A DNA stretch of 28,830 nt. Origin: a virus. Where the stretch lies: the IMG/VR virus record IMGVR_UViG_3300005831_000054, positions 1 through 28,830 of that record. The stretch is one strand, 5' to 3'. This document shows, piece after piece, positions 7,188 to 12,506 of this stretch. The stretch's first letter is position 1, and every line of letters starts with the position of its first letter. The notes beneath the pieces are model-generated. The model saw only the letters and a program-made list of their open reading frames with translations, was not told the DNA's origin and did not search any database. A program made the position numbers and the translations under genes.

Positions 7188-7412
7188 TTACTTGTTGCCG
7201 ACTGTGGCCGGGTCGGCGCCGTCGATGATAGCCTTGATGGCCTCGAGCGTAAACTGACGGGTGCGGCCGTCGATGCGGAGGTTGTAGTTGTCGCCGGACG
7301 GGCGGATGGTCGGCGTCAAGAGGCGGGCGACCTTGTTATCCGGGAGAAGGATGTATTGCGTCTTCGGGATGACGCGGATCTCGGCGGTGGAAGTGGTGAT
7401 GTTCTTTTTCAT
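7188..7412 (-). CDS. Hypothetical protein (74 aa)
   Basis: Not recognised. Beta-rich and basic: strands around AEIRVIPKTQYILLP, DNKVARLLTPTIRP and NYNLRIDGRTRQFTLEAIKA, the last looking like a short recognition hairpin followed by a helix. ATG at 7412, with a short C-rich leader (CCCTTTCCCAACCT). Located between the RuvC-like and ERF genes. A DNA-binding role would fit but is speculation. Confidence 0.55.
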   Translation of the reverse strand: MKKNITTSTAEIRVIPKTQYILLPDNKVARLLTPTIRPSGDNYNLRIDGRTRQFTLEAIKAIIDGADPATVGNK

Positions 7413-7427
7413 AGGTTGGGAAAGGGA

Positions 7428-7892
7428 TTAGTTAATAGCACGGCGGGTTGCCGCGTCGAAGATAAGCAATGCGTCGGCAGACCAGAGCGTGACCGACTGC
7501 GTGGGGAAGAGCTCTTGAGCGCGGGCGCGGAGGTGTGCCTTCCATCCTTTGCCGTGGTCCTTCTTCTTGCCCAGGGAATGGGCGGCTTGCCACGCTTGTG
7601 GCTTAACGCGGTGAATGCGCCAACCCATAGCGACGGCAGCGCCGTAGAGGATGCCGTAGTTCTGGGCGAGTCGGGCGATGGATGCCGCAGGGATAAGCGG
7701 GCCGTAGCCGGCGACGGACGGCTCTTCGAGAAAGAGCTCTACGTCCTTTGCCTTGCAGCTGAGTTCCGCGATCAGTTGGCAGACCTCAACATCGGTGCCG
7801 GGCATCTTCTCGCAGGTGACAGGTTCGCCGTCAACCGACCACGCCAGTCCGCCACTTTGGCCGGGGTCGATAGCGACAATCAGGTGCGACAT
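7428..7892 (-). CDS. RuvC-like Holliday junction resolvase
   Basis: 154 aa, normal RuvC length. RNase H-like fold with acidic residues in place: Asp9 in the first strand (VAIDPGQSGGLAW), Glu56/Glu57 in ELFLEEPSV, and Asp140 (with Asp146) in the C-terminal helix SADALLIFDAATRR. A VKPQAW motif (97-101) before a basic segment (GKKKDHGKGWKAH) is typical of phage and bacterial RuvC. It would cut four-way junctions made during recombination or clear branches before packaging. Nine nucleotides separate it from the upstream transglycosylase gene, and the junction contains a TTTTAAC/GTCAAAA dyad. Confidence 0.82.
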   Translation of the reverse strand: MSHLIVAIDPGQSGGLAWSVDGEPVTCEKMPGTDVEVCQLIAELSCKAKDVELFLEEPSVAGYGPLIPAASIARLAQNYGILYGAAVAMGWRIHRVKPQAWQAAHSLGKKKDHGKGWKAHLRARAQELFPTQSVTLWSADALLIFDAATRRAIN

Positions 7893-7900
7893 GCCGAAAC

Positions 7901-7916
7901 TTTTAACGGGTCAAAA
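7901..7916. promoter_or_regulatory. Imperfect palindrome TTTTAAC-GG-GTCAAAA
   Basis: Sixteen bases with 6 of 7 arm pairs matching, spanning the stop of the transglycosylase gene and the leader of the RuvC-like gene. The GTCAAAA arm recurs at 10458-10465 (reverse), 10481-10488 and 10548-10555 (reverse). Possible regulator site. It could be chance at this length. Confidence 0.25.
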
Positions 7917-8349
7917 CCTTTTGCGAACGAAATAAATTGCCCACGCGGATGGCGTAATCGTTGGGGGCGAAGCGACGGGAGACGGAGGCCGACCATCCTA
8001 AGTTCCAGACGACGGCGATTTGCTCAGGGGTTGGGTCGGGCTTGCCGACGCGCACGAAGTTAGCCCTGATCCAGCGGAGGTGAGAGGCGGCGACCATATC
8101 CTGCGCTGTCGCGTCCCGCCACTTAGACCAGGGGAAGCGGTAATGGCCTTCGGCCTTGAGCCGTTCCTCGGCGTCCTTCCAAGCGGCTCGCCCGACCTGA
8201 TACATTCCGCGTTCGCCGGCCTTGCCGATGGCTTTGCGGTTCTGGCCTGACTCGACCATTGCAATGGACTCGAGAAGGGCGGCGTCGGAGGCCGCGGCGG
8301 CGTTGAAGCCGAGGAGCAGCAGGGCGACGATAGAGAAGGGGCGGGTCAT
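7903..8349 (-). CDS. Exported SLT-type transglycosylase/lysozyme-like protein
   Basis: 148 aa, starting MTRPFSIVALLLLGFNAAAA at an ATGA overlap with the preceding gene. Residues 1-20 form a signal peptide (short basic start, hydrophobic core, Ala-rich cleavage region). The mature part begins with the lytic-transglycosylase pattern: LLESIAMVESGQN, where Glu33 would be the catalytic residue, followed by GERGMYQV. Such enzymes cleave peptidoglycan glycan strands. This is a candidate endolysin exported by Sec or SAR-like means. It is unusual that the gene lies in the early/recombination block, 2.5 kb away from the holin. Confidence 0.72.
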   Translation of the reverse strand: MTRPFSIVALLLLGFNAAAASDAALLESIAMVESGQNRKAIGKAGERGMYQVGRAAWKDAEERLKAEGHYRFPWSKWRDATAQDMVAASHLRWIRANFVRVGKPDPTPEQIAVVWNLGWSASVSRRFAPNDYAIRVGNLFRSQKVLTR

Positions 8350-8669
8350 GGTTGCTTGCTTACGTTGTCGTCGTCCCATCCGTTTTTAGCGGCGTTCCAG
8401 TTTTGGACGGATTGCGGGATGCGGTCGGAGTCATTCAATGTTTCCTCAAACTGGAGCGTCGAAGCCATCGCATCTCCGGCCTTGACGATACGCTCGTATT
8501 GATGGGACGGGACGGCGGTGACAAAGGACGATGCGCGAAGCCGCTCGACCTCGGCCTTGAGGCGGGCGTTATCGGCTTCCATGCTTTTAATTTTATCGTT
8601 AAGGTCGGCAAACTTGGCGACAGGGATTAACATCGTCATGTTATGGGCATTGTATGGATACATGGTCAT
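8346..8669 (-). CDS. Hypothetical coiled-coil protein (107 aa)
   Basis: ATG at 8669 overlaps the upstream stop (ATGA at 8666-8669), and its stop overlaps the next start (8346-8349). Residues about 18-48 form a strong heptad coiled coil (ADLNDKIKSMEADNARLKAE and on). The C-terminus is polar and acidic (DDDNVSKQP). No membrane segment. Possibly a coiled-coil partner of the downstream muralytic enzyme or of a neighbouring small protein. Function unknown. Confidence 0.6.
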   Translation of the reverse strand: MTMYPYNAHNMTMLIPVAKFADLNDKIKSMEADNARLKAEVERLRASSFVTAVPSHQYERIVKAGDAMASTLQFEETLNDSDRIPQSVQNWNAAKNGWDDDNVSKQP

Positions 8670-8950
8670 ACGCGTCTTGGGACTTGTGATCCAGCGACCT
8701 CGAAGCCGTCGAGCTCATAGGAGTATTGGATGCCGACCCAGCCACCCGCCGCGACGTATGCCTGGAGCGATTCCTTCACGGCGCCGTCTTCGTGCAGGGC
8801 TTCGTGATAGTGGTTCAGTATCTTCTTCACGTTGGTCGACGCGAGGGCCGTCTTGGCCGAGCAAATGTCCCCGGTCATGATGCGTTCGTTGACCTCGTAG
8901 ATTTCGGCGAGGAGGTTACGCATACCCTCAAGGTGTGAGAAACTGCTCAT
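8666..8950 (-). CDS. Hypothetical protein (94 aa)
   Basis: Starts MSSFSHLEGMRNLLAEIYEV at an ATGA overlap with the 25-aa membrane peptide gene. Helical N-terminal two thirds (VNERIMTGDICSAKTALAST, then a His/Glu-rich helix), ending in strands GWVGIQYSYELDGFEV. A longer in-frame extension upstream is Pro/His-rich shadow sequence. Not recognised. Confidence 0.6.
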   Translation of the reverse strand: MSSFSHLEGMRNLLAEIYEVNERIMTGDICSAKTALASTNVKKILNHYHEALHEDGAVKESLQAYVAAGGWVGIQYSYELDGFEVAGSQVPRRV

Positions 8951-9024
8951 CGGATGAAGAGGGCGGTGGTGATGGCAAGGCCGACCGACAGGCCGACGAT
9001 AAACCAGACGATGCGGGGGCTCAT
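8947..9024 (-). CDS. 25-aa single-span membrane peptide
   Basis: A tiny gene supported by joints on both sides. Its ATG (9024) overlaps the upstream TGA as ATGA (9021-9024), and its own TGA overlaps the next ATG as ATGA (8947-8950). The product is MSPRIVWFIVGLSVGLAITT plus ALFIR: one transmembrane helix with Arg at both ends. Such peptides occur in phages as accessory membrane factors (holin-like or superinfection-related), but no specific role can be assigned. Confidence 0.55.
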   Translation of the reverse strand: MSPRIVWFIVGLSVGLAITTALFIR

Positions 9025-9278
9025 TCTTGGAAGGGGTGGGCGTCTGGGATGATGGCCTTCCCGGAGATGATGGCGTCATTCTGATCGGCGATGCGGGCCT
9101 TGAGCAGTCGGATGTCGGCGGCCTGCTGCTCGATGATACCGCGCTGGATGTCGAGCAGGTCGTCGAGGCGGTCGGCGTAAGCCTTCACGGCGTTGGCGGC
9201 CCGGTGCAGTTCGCAGGCGTAGGCCCAGGGGAAGAGCCACCAGAAGGGCGGCTTGGAGTTCGGTCGGATGATGGTCAT
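9021..9278 (-). CDS. Hypothetical coiled-coil protein with aromatic N-terminus
   Basis: 85 aa, starting MTIIRPNSKPPFWWLFPWAY. The aromatic segment FWWLFPWAYA looks membrane-interfacial. It is followed by a coiled coil covering about residues 30-70 (DRLDDLLDIQRGIIEQQAAD and on). The ATG at 9278 is preferred over one at 9311 because a C-rich leader (CCACCGCCCCTACACACCC) precedes it, as for neighbours. The 9311 start would add 11 residues and overlap the upstream gene. Not recognised. Probably membrane-associated. Confidence 0.55.
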   Translation of the reverse strand: MTIIRPNSKPPFWWLFPWAYACELHRAANAVKAYADRLDDLLDIQRGIIEQQAADIRLLKARIADQNDAIISGKAIIPDAHPFQE

Positions 9279-9303
9279 GGGTGTGTAGGGGCGGTGGGAT
9301 GGG

Positions 9304-9561
9304 TCAGGCATTGCGTTTGTATGGCCCGCGCTTGTTGAGGTTCGACCAGGGTATGGCGGCCAGCGTGATCCAGTTGCGGATGCAACCGACCGAGACGCCC
9401 ATGGCTTCCGCGGCGTCAGCCTGAGACTTGCCGGCGGTGTTCAGGGCGGTCAGCTGCGGGATGACCGAGACGAGCCGACGAGCGGCGTGGGGGAGGACGG
9501 GTCGGGACAGCGTGAGGACGCGATCGCCGGCCTTGATGAATGAGACGGAGGACTGGTTCAT
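9304..9561 (-). CDS. Small helix-turn-helix protein
   Basis: 85 aa, starting MNQSSVSFIKAGDRVLTLSR. A classic HTH lies at residues about 46-66: SQADAAEAMGVSVGCIRNWI (helix, G-V-S turn, recognition helix). It is flanked by a basic C-terminus (NKRGPYKRNA). Likely a DNA-binding regulator or a homeodomain-like/excisionase-type protein. A plausible binder of the repeat-rich region at 10.4 kb, but nothing shows this directly. Its ATG carries the TCTTCCACCCACAAAACAA leader. Confidence 0.7.
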   Translation of the reverse strand: MNQSSVSFIKAGDRVLTLSRPVLPHAARRLVSVIPQLTALNTAGKSQADAAEAMGVSVGCIRNWITLAAIPWSNLNKRGPYKRNA

Positions 9562-9583
9562 TTGTTTTGTGGGTGGAAGATTA
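9562..9583 (-). promoter_or_regulatory. Pyrimidine-rich start leader (HTH protein)
   Basis: Transcript-sense leader TAATCTTCCACCCACAAAAC(AA) directly before the ATG. It shares TTCCACCCACA with the leaders at 5706 and 9947. Confidence 0.42.
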
Positions 9584-9946
9584 GGAAAGAAAGGCAGACT
9601 GGGATTTTGGGCGATACCACTTGCAGACATACTTTGTCTTAGCGCAGCGCCAACGACCGACTTCGACTTCCCCAGATTCGACTGCGTCGTCAAGCAGCTT
9701 GCGAATCTGCGTTTCGCTGACATCAGGTTTTAGCTCAAAGTAATGATGAATCGGGAAGAAGCCTTCGGGCGCCTTAGGCTCTTCCTTTGCAGGGATTTGA
9801 CTCAGCAACTTCTCAAGGGCCGAAACCCTATTCTCAAGGGCTTCGATTTCCTTGCGGAGATTGGTGGTGATTGGTGTGCGGCGAAACTTACGAACAGCCT
9901 GGAGGGAGTTCAAAAGTGCCAGTGGGTTGGTGTGTGTTGTGCTCAT
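9581..9946 (-). CDS. Hypothetical protein, coiled coil plus winged-helix-like domain
   Basis: 121 aa, ATG start. Residues 25-52 form a coiled coil (TNLRKEIEALENRVSALEKL and on). The C-terminal half (FELKPDVSETQIRKLLDDAV, ESGEVEVGRWRC, KYVCKWYRP) reads as a helix-turn-helix with a beta wing. This resembles small dimeric DNA-binding proteins, dimerising through the coiled coil. Function is inferred from pattern only. Confidence 0.6.
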   Translation of the reverse strand: MSTTHTNPLALLNSLQAVRKFRRTPITTNLRKEIEALENRVSALEKLLSQIPAKEEPKAPEGFFPIHHYFELKPDVSETQIRKLLDDAVESGEVEVGRWRCAKTKYVCKWYRPKSQSAFLS

Positions 9947-9963
9947 GGTGTGGGTGGAAATTA
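9947..9963 (-). promoter_or_regulatory. Pyrimidine-rich start leader (121-aa gene)
   Basis: Transcript-sense TAATTTCCACCCACACC immediately before the ATG. The CTAATTTCCACCCACAC core is identical to the exonuclease leader 4.2 kb away. Confidence 0.45.
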
Positions 9964-10086
9964 GCGGTTGCGGTGAACCTTGGCCTTGACGGGCTCGGCG
10001 CCGTTGATGGCGCGGGCCAGTTCAGGACCGCAGAAGGTGACGACGGCGAGCCAGCCGAAGATGATGAGGGCGATGAGGGTTTTCAT
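9961..10086 (-). CDS. 41-aa small membrane or exported protein
   Basis: Starts MKTLIALIIFGWLAVVTFCG, a single hydrophobic helix that could be a transmembrane anchor or signal peptide, followed by a basic polar tail (ELARAINGAEPVKAKVHRNR). ATG at 10086 has the CTCCACCCACGCAC leader, which supports it as a real start. The longer upstream in-frame extension is Ser/Pro shadow sequence. No function assignable. Confidence 0.55.
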   Translation of the reverse strand: MKTLIALIIFGWLAVVTFCGPELARAINGAEPVKAKVHRNR

Positions 10087-10108
10087 GTGCGTGGGTGGAG
10101 AGGGATTA
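10087..10108 (-). promoter_or_regulatory. Pyrimidine-rich start leader (41-aa gene)
   Basis: Transcript-sense TAATCCCTCTCCACCCACGC(AC) before the ATG. It shares TCCACCCACRC with the other leaders. The TAA is the stop of the upstream gene. Confidence 0.42.
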
Positions 10109-10393
10109 GTTATAGAATTTGGCGAAGCGGGCGACGATGACGCGGTGCTCATTGCTTACGCCGTCTACAGGAAGACCGGCCTTAAGGAAGGCCTTGTGAA
10201 CCTTACGACGCACGATGATGGAGGCCTCGCGCATGCAATGTTTGTATTCGTTGTTCCAAAACCAAGCGACGCCGATGTAGGCCTCGGTGCCGATCAGCTT
10301 CTCGTCGGTGAAGAGGATGGCGTCTTGGGCGATTGGCGAAAGGCCGATGAGGTTAATCGCGAAGGGCTTGGTACGGGTCTTGGTGGGCTTCAT
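10106..10393 (-). CDS. Hypothetical protein (95 aa), first gene after the 10.4-kb regulatory region
   Basis: ATG at 10393. Not recognised. Basic N-terminus (MKPTKTRTKPFAINLIGLSP), a central aromatic patch (IGVAWFWNNEYKHCMREASI) and a basic C-terminal half (RRKVHKAFLKAGLPVDG). It is the first gene of the early block, directly downstream of the only repeat-rich non-coding region in the middle of the genome. It would therefore be transcribed first from a promoter there. Confidence 0.6.
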   Translation of the reverse strand: MKPTKTRTKPFAINLIGLSPIAQDAILFTDEKLIGTEAYIGVAWFWNNEYKHCMREASIIVRRKVHKAFLKAGLPVDGVSNEHRVIVARFAKFYN

Positions 10394-10541
10394 GTTCTTG
10401 GTGGTGCCCGAACATCCTCTCTCACGGATTGCATTCCGTCAACATCCTTTACCAAAACTTTTGACGGGCTAGTTTAGGGGGTCAAAAGCCACCCATAGGT
10501 CGCCCATAGGGTACCCCTTTAAAGGCCTCTCCGTGCCCTTC
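10394..10541. promoter_or_regulatory. Repeat-rich intergenic region, probable operator/promoter
   Basis: 148 bp without a credible gene. Visible repeats: direct repeat AACATCCT at 10411-10418 and 10441-10448; between them an inverted repeat ACGGA-N6-TCCGT (10424-10439); an inverted repeat CTTTTGAC-N15-GTCAAAAG (10458-10488); direct repeat CCCATAGG at 10492-10499 and 10503-10510. On the minus strand TTGACG (a good -35 hexamer) is followed 17 nt later by GAGGAT, a poor -10, so promoter identity is uncertain. It separates the lysis genes from the early block. Confidence 0.5.
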
Positions 10542-10551
10542 CTAGGCCTTT
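10521..10551 (-). terminator. Stem-loop AAAGGCCT/AGGCCTTT at the end of the lysis cassette
   Basis: Eight-bp perfect arms (10521-10528 and 10544-10551) with a 15-nt loop span the stop codon of the 104-aa membrane protein gene. No U-run follows on the minus strand, so this is not a canonical intrinsic terminator. It may be an attenuator or mRNA-protecting stem. Confidence 0.3.
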
Positions 10552-10856
10552 TGACGGCGGGAGCGTAAGAAGACCGCCACCCCCACCCCTAGGCACCCCA
10601 CGGCCAACGCCCAACCTAGGTCGCGGACGGACTTTAGGGCTAGGGTCGCAGCTGAGAGCCCTTGCTCGACACTGACCGAGTCGGACTTGATGCCCGCATC
10701 CGTCACGATTATGACCAGGGCGTCCCGAGATTGGAGAATCTGGAGCACCTCTCCAGCGATGTAGGCAGAGGCAAGCGCCGTCAGGCCGGCGAAGCCCGTG
10801 ACAAGCGTAACCGCGAGGAGAAGATTACCCCCGTCGCTTTGCTTTGCCTTTGCCAT
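10542..10856 (-). CDS. Two-span membrane protein in lysis cassette
   Basis: 104 aa. Hydrophobic segments at about 11-34 (LLLAVTLVTGFAGLTALASA) and 80-97 (LGWALAVGCLGVGVAVFLRS), a polar loop between, and a basic C-terminal tail RSRRQKA. The start overlaps the LydA-like holin gene by 32 nt. Size, topology and position suit an antiholin or second holin, but no family motif is evident. It is the last gene before the 10.4-kb regulatory region. Confidence 0.55.
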   Translation of the reverse strand: MAKAKQSDGGNLLLAVTLVTGFAGLTALASAYIAGEVLQILQSRDALVIIVTDAGIKSDSVSVEQGLSAATLALKSVRDLGWALAVGCLGVGVAVFLRSRRQKA

Positions 10857-11181
10857 TGGGTTTGCCGGTGACCTTGGCCACTTCCTTCTCGCCGCGTGCT
10901 TTCACATATTTGAGAAGATAATCCAAGGCCTCCGGCGCGCAGTAGCCGCATGCGCCCACGGCTCCCATTTTCAGACCAGGGCTTTGGATATGGTCTTGGA
11001 TAGCGTAACCGACTAAGGCTGCGGTGATCGCGGCGGCAAAGACGCGACGGATTACCCATCCAATCGAGACGGGTTCGGTACTCAAAAGAAGACGGGCGAC
11101 CATGGCCAGACCTCCGAGCACTGCGGCGACCAGACCATCTTTGACTTCGTGAGGAATCTCCTCGGGGTTCATGGCGCTCAT
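10825..11181 (-). CDS. LydA-like holin
   Basis: 118 aa, starting MSAMNPEEIPHEVKDGLVAA. Three hydrophobic helices at about 16-34, 41-60 and 70-88, with a short polar N-terminus and a long Lys/Gly-rich basic tail (KARGEKEVAKVTGKPNGKGK and on), as in LydA/phage holin family 3 proteins. It would form lesions in the inner membrane that time lysis. The start is fixed by an ATGA overlap with the 55-aa gene (11178-11181). It sits in a cassette with several small membrane proteins and an HEXXH protein. Confidence 0.68.
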   Translation of the reverse strand: MSAMNPEEIPHEVKDGLVAAVLGGLAMVARLLLSTEPVSIGWVIRRVFAAAITAALVGYAIQDHIQSPGLKMGAVGACGYCAPEALDYLLKYVKARGEKEVAKVTGKPNGKGKAKRRG

Positions 11182-11345
11182 TTTCGGAGGAAGGTAGATA
11201 GCAAGGCGACGTTCGCAGTGGCGTAGCAAAACCAAACCAGACTCATAGCGTAATTGCGTACGCATAGGTTCGCCACGCCGGCGGAGAAGTACGCAAGGGA
11301 AGCGATGCCAGGGACGCAGACAGTCGTAAAGGTTTCGATGCTCAC
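11178..11345 (-). CDS. 55-aa two-span membrane protein with GTG start
   Basis: A hidden small gene defined by its joints. The GTG at 11345 overlaps the upstream TGA as GTGA (11342-11345), and its TGA overlaps the holin ATG as ATGA (11178-11181). The product starts MSIETFTTVCVPGIASLAYF and has two hydrophobic helices (about 8-26 and 32-50). The tail is TFLRK. A candidate holin partner or antiholin, because translation is coupled to the holin on one side and the HEXXH protein on the other. Confidence 0.55.
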   Translation of the reverse strand: MSIETFTTVCVPGIASLAYFSAGVANLCVRNYAMSLVWFCYATANVALLSTFLRK

Positions 11346-11665
11346 GAGATGCGGGGGGGCTTGGCGTTCTTATCCATCAGGACGCGGCGATAGTTCTGAG
11401 CCCAGAGCACCTTGCTAATCATCTTGCCCATGCGGTCGACCTTGGCTTCGCCCTTGCGATAGGCGGCACTCTTGACCGGGTGGTCGGTAAGTTCAGGCAA
11501 AGCGAGATGGCAAATTTCGTGCACTAGAGTCTCCAAGGCGCGCTTTGCACCAAGGCGCGGGTCTATCTCGATTAAATTCTTATCAGTCCATGCTTGGCCC
11601 CATGCGACCTCTCTTCCGAGGCGACGATGTACCACCTTGACGGGCTTAGACTTTCGGCGGGACAT
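11342..11665 (-). CDS. Small zincin-like metallopeptidase (HEICH)
   Basis: 107 aa, starting MSRRKSKPVKVVHRRLGREV. The zinc-binding helix ETLVHEICHLALPEL gives the HEXXH motif (His, Glu, His) with a downstream GEAKVDRM whose Glu may be the third ligand, as in minimal gluzincin/SprT-like domains. No signal peptide. The substrate is unknown. Embedded in the lysis cassette, it may act on the envelope, though cytoplasmic protein targets are equally possible. The start overlaps the lipoprotein gene by 20 nt. Upstream in-frame sequence is Ser/Pro shadow. Confidence 0.7.
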   Translation of the reverse strand: MSRRKSKPVKVVHRRLGREVAWGQAWTDKNLIEIDPRLGAKRALETLVHEICHLALPELTDHPVKSAAYRKGEAKVDRMGKMISKVLWAQNYRRVLMDKNAKPPRIS

Positions 11666-12368
11666 AGTCGGAGGCGTTGGCGGAGTCGCGTACCTTATCC
11701 CAAACCCAGTAGAGGCCAAGGCCCGAGGCGATGGCCGCCGTGCCGATAGCGAGCCAAAGGAACCAAGGCGAGTCGGCGAGATAGGGGATGCCTCCGCAGA
11801 AGGCGCCGCAGAGAAGCAAGGGGATGCCAAGACGCGGGCCGAGGAAGGCAGTCGTCAACGCACCGATGACGGCGAGACCGGCACCCGTGAGCGTCCAGAT
11901 GTTTTCGGCAGCGGACTTCTTCACGCGCTCGACCTCGGCGGTGAGTTCGACAATGCGGGCGTCCTTGAGCTGAGAGACCCGGGCGGCTTCGGCTTGGTTG
12001 GCTTCCAGTCTTTCCCAGGCTACGGAGACAGCCGCGGCGAGAGTACGCCCAAAAGCCATCTGCTTTTTATAATCAAGTTCGTCGCCCTTGGCTGCGCGAG
12101 CCATACTGAAGGCAACGTCGTTCTCTGGAACAGGGGGCAGATAAGACTGGGCTAGGCGAGACTCCGCGACGACCACCTTGGGTTTGTCGGCGTTACGCTC
12201 GATAGCGACGAGGGCGGCGCCTACCCGGTGATCTGTCTTGTCGAGGTCTTTGCCTAGGGTCGTGACGACGGCCTTGGAGGTCGGTGCGTCAGGCTGGACT
12301 GGCAGCGGGGGCGGTGACGAGGAACACCCAGCCAGGAGCGTGACGCAAATGGCTAGGGCGATACGCAC
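11646..12368 (-). CDS. Lipoprotein with coiled coil and three C-terminal membrane segments
   Basis: 240 aa from a GTG start that follows the preceding stop by three nucleotides; there is no nearby ATG. Residues 1-15 (MRIALAICVTLLAGC) are a lipoprotein signal with lipobox LAGC. A Pro-rich stretch follows. A helical/coiled-coil region spans about 110-153 (ARIVELTAEVERVKK). Hydrophobic segments lie at about 157-177, 180-198 and 202-224. Outer-membrane lipid anchor plus inner-membrane helices joined by a periplasmic helix recalls u-spanins (T1 gp11 type), but u-spanins have one C-terminal span, so this would be a variant. A simple membrane lipoprotein is the alternative. Confidence 0.6.
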   Translation of the reverse strand: MRIALAICVTLLAGCSSSPPPLPVQPDAPTSKAVVTTLGKDLDKTDHRVGAALVAIERNADKPKVVVAESRLAQSYLPPVPENDVAFSMARAAKGDELDYKKQMAFGRTLAAAVSVAWERLEANQAEAARVSQLKDARIVELTAEVERVKKSAAENIWTLTGAGLAVIGALTTAFLGPRLGIPLLLCGAFCGGIPYLADSPWFLWLAIGTAAIASGLGLYWVWDKVRDSANASDYVPPKV

Positions 12369-12371
12369 GGC

Positions 12372-12503
12372 TTACTTGCCCTTGAGGGCGTCGAGGGCTT
12401 GGCGGCCTTTGGCTTCGAGCGTGTCGGCCTTGGCCTTATGCTTGCGCATGATGAGGGCTCCGGCGACTAGGCCGATAAGCAGGGCTAGGATATGGGTAAT
12501 CAT
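12372..12503 (-). CDS. 43-aa single-span membrane protein
   Basis: Starts MITHILALLIGLVAGALIMR, one transmembrane helix, followed by a basic helical tail (KHKAKADTLEAKGRQALDAL and on). ATG lies three nucleotides after the preceding TAA, and its TAA lies three nucleotides before the lipoprotein GTG. Looks like a small cassette member, possibly an inner-membrane spanin-like or holin-accessory peptide. No family recognised. Confidence 0.55.
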   Translation of the reverse strand: MITHILALLIGLVAGALIMRKHKAKADTLEAKGRQALDALKGK

Positions 12504-12506
12504 GGG

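Noticed and set aside
7158-8063. Plus-strand open frame (301 aa) opposite RuvC-like and transglycosylase genes
   Set aside because: Arg/Gly/Asp-rich antisense of three minus-strand genes with recognisable motifs; it crosses their junctions and has no motif of its own.
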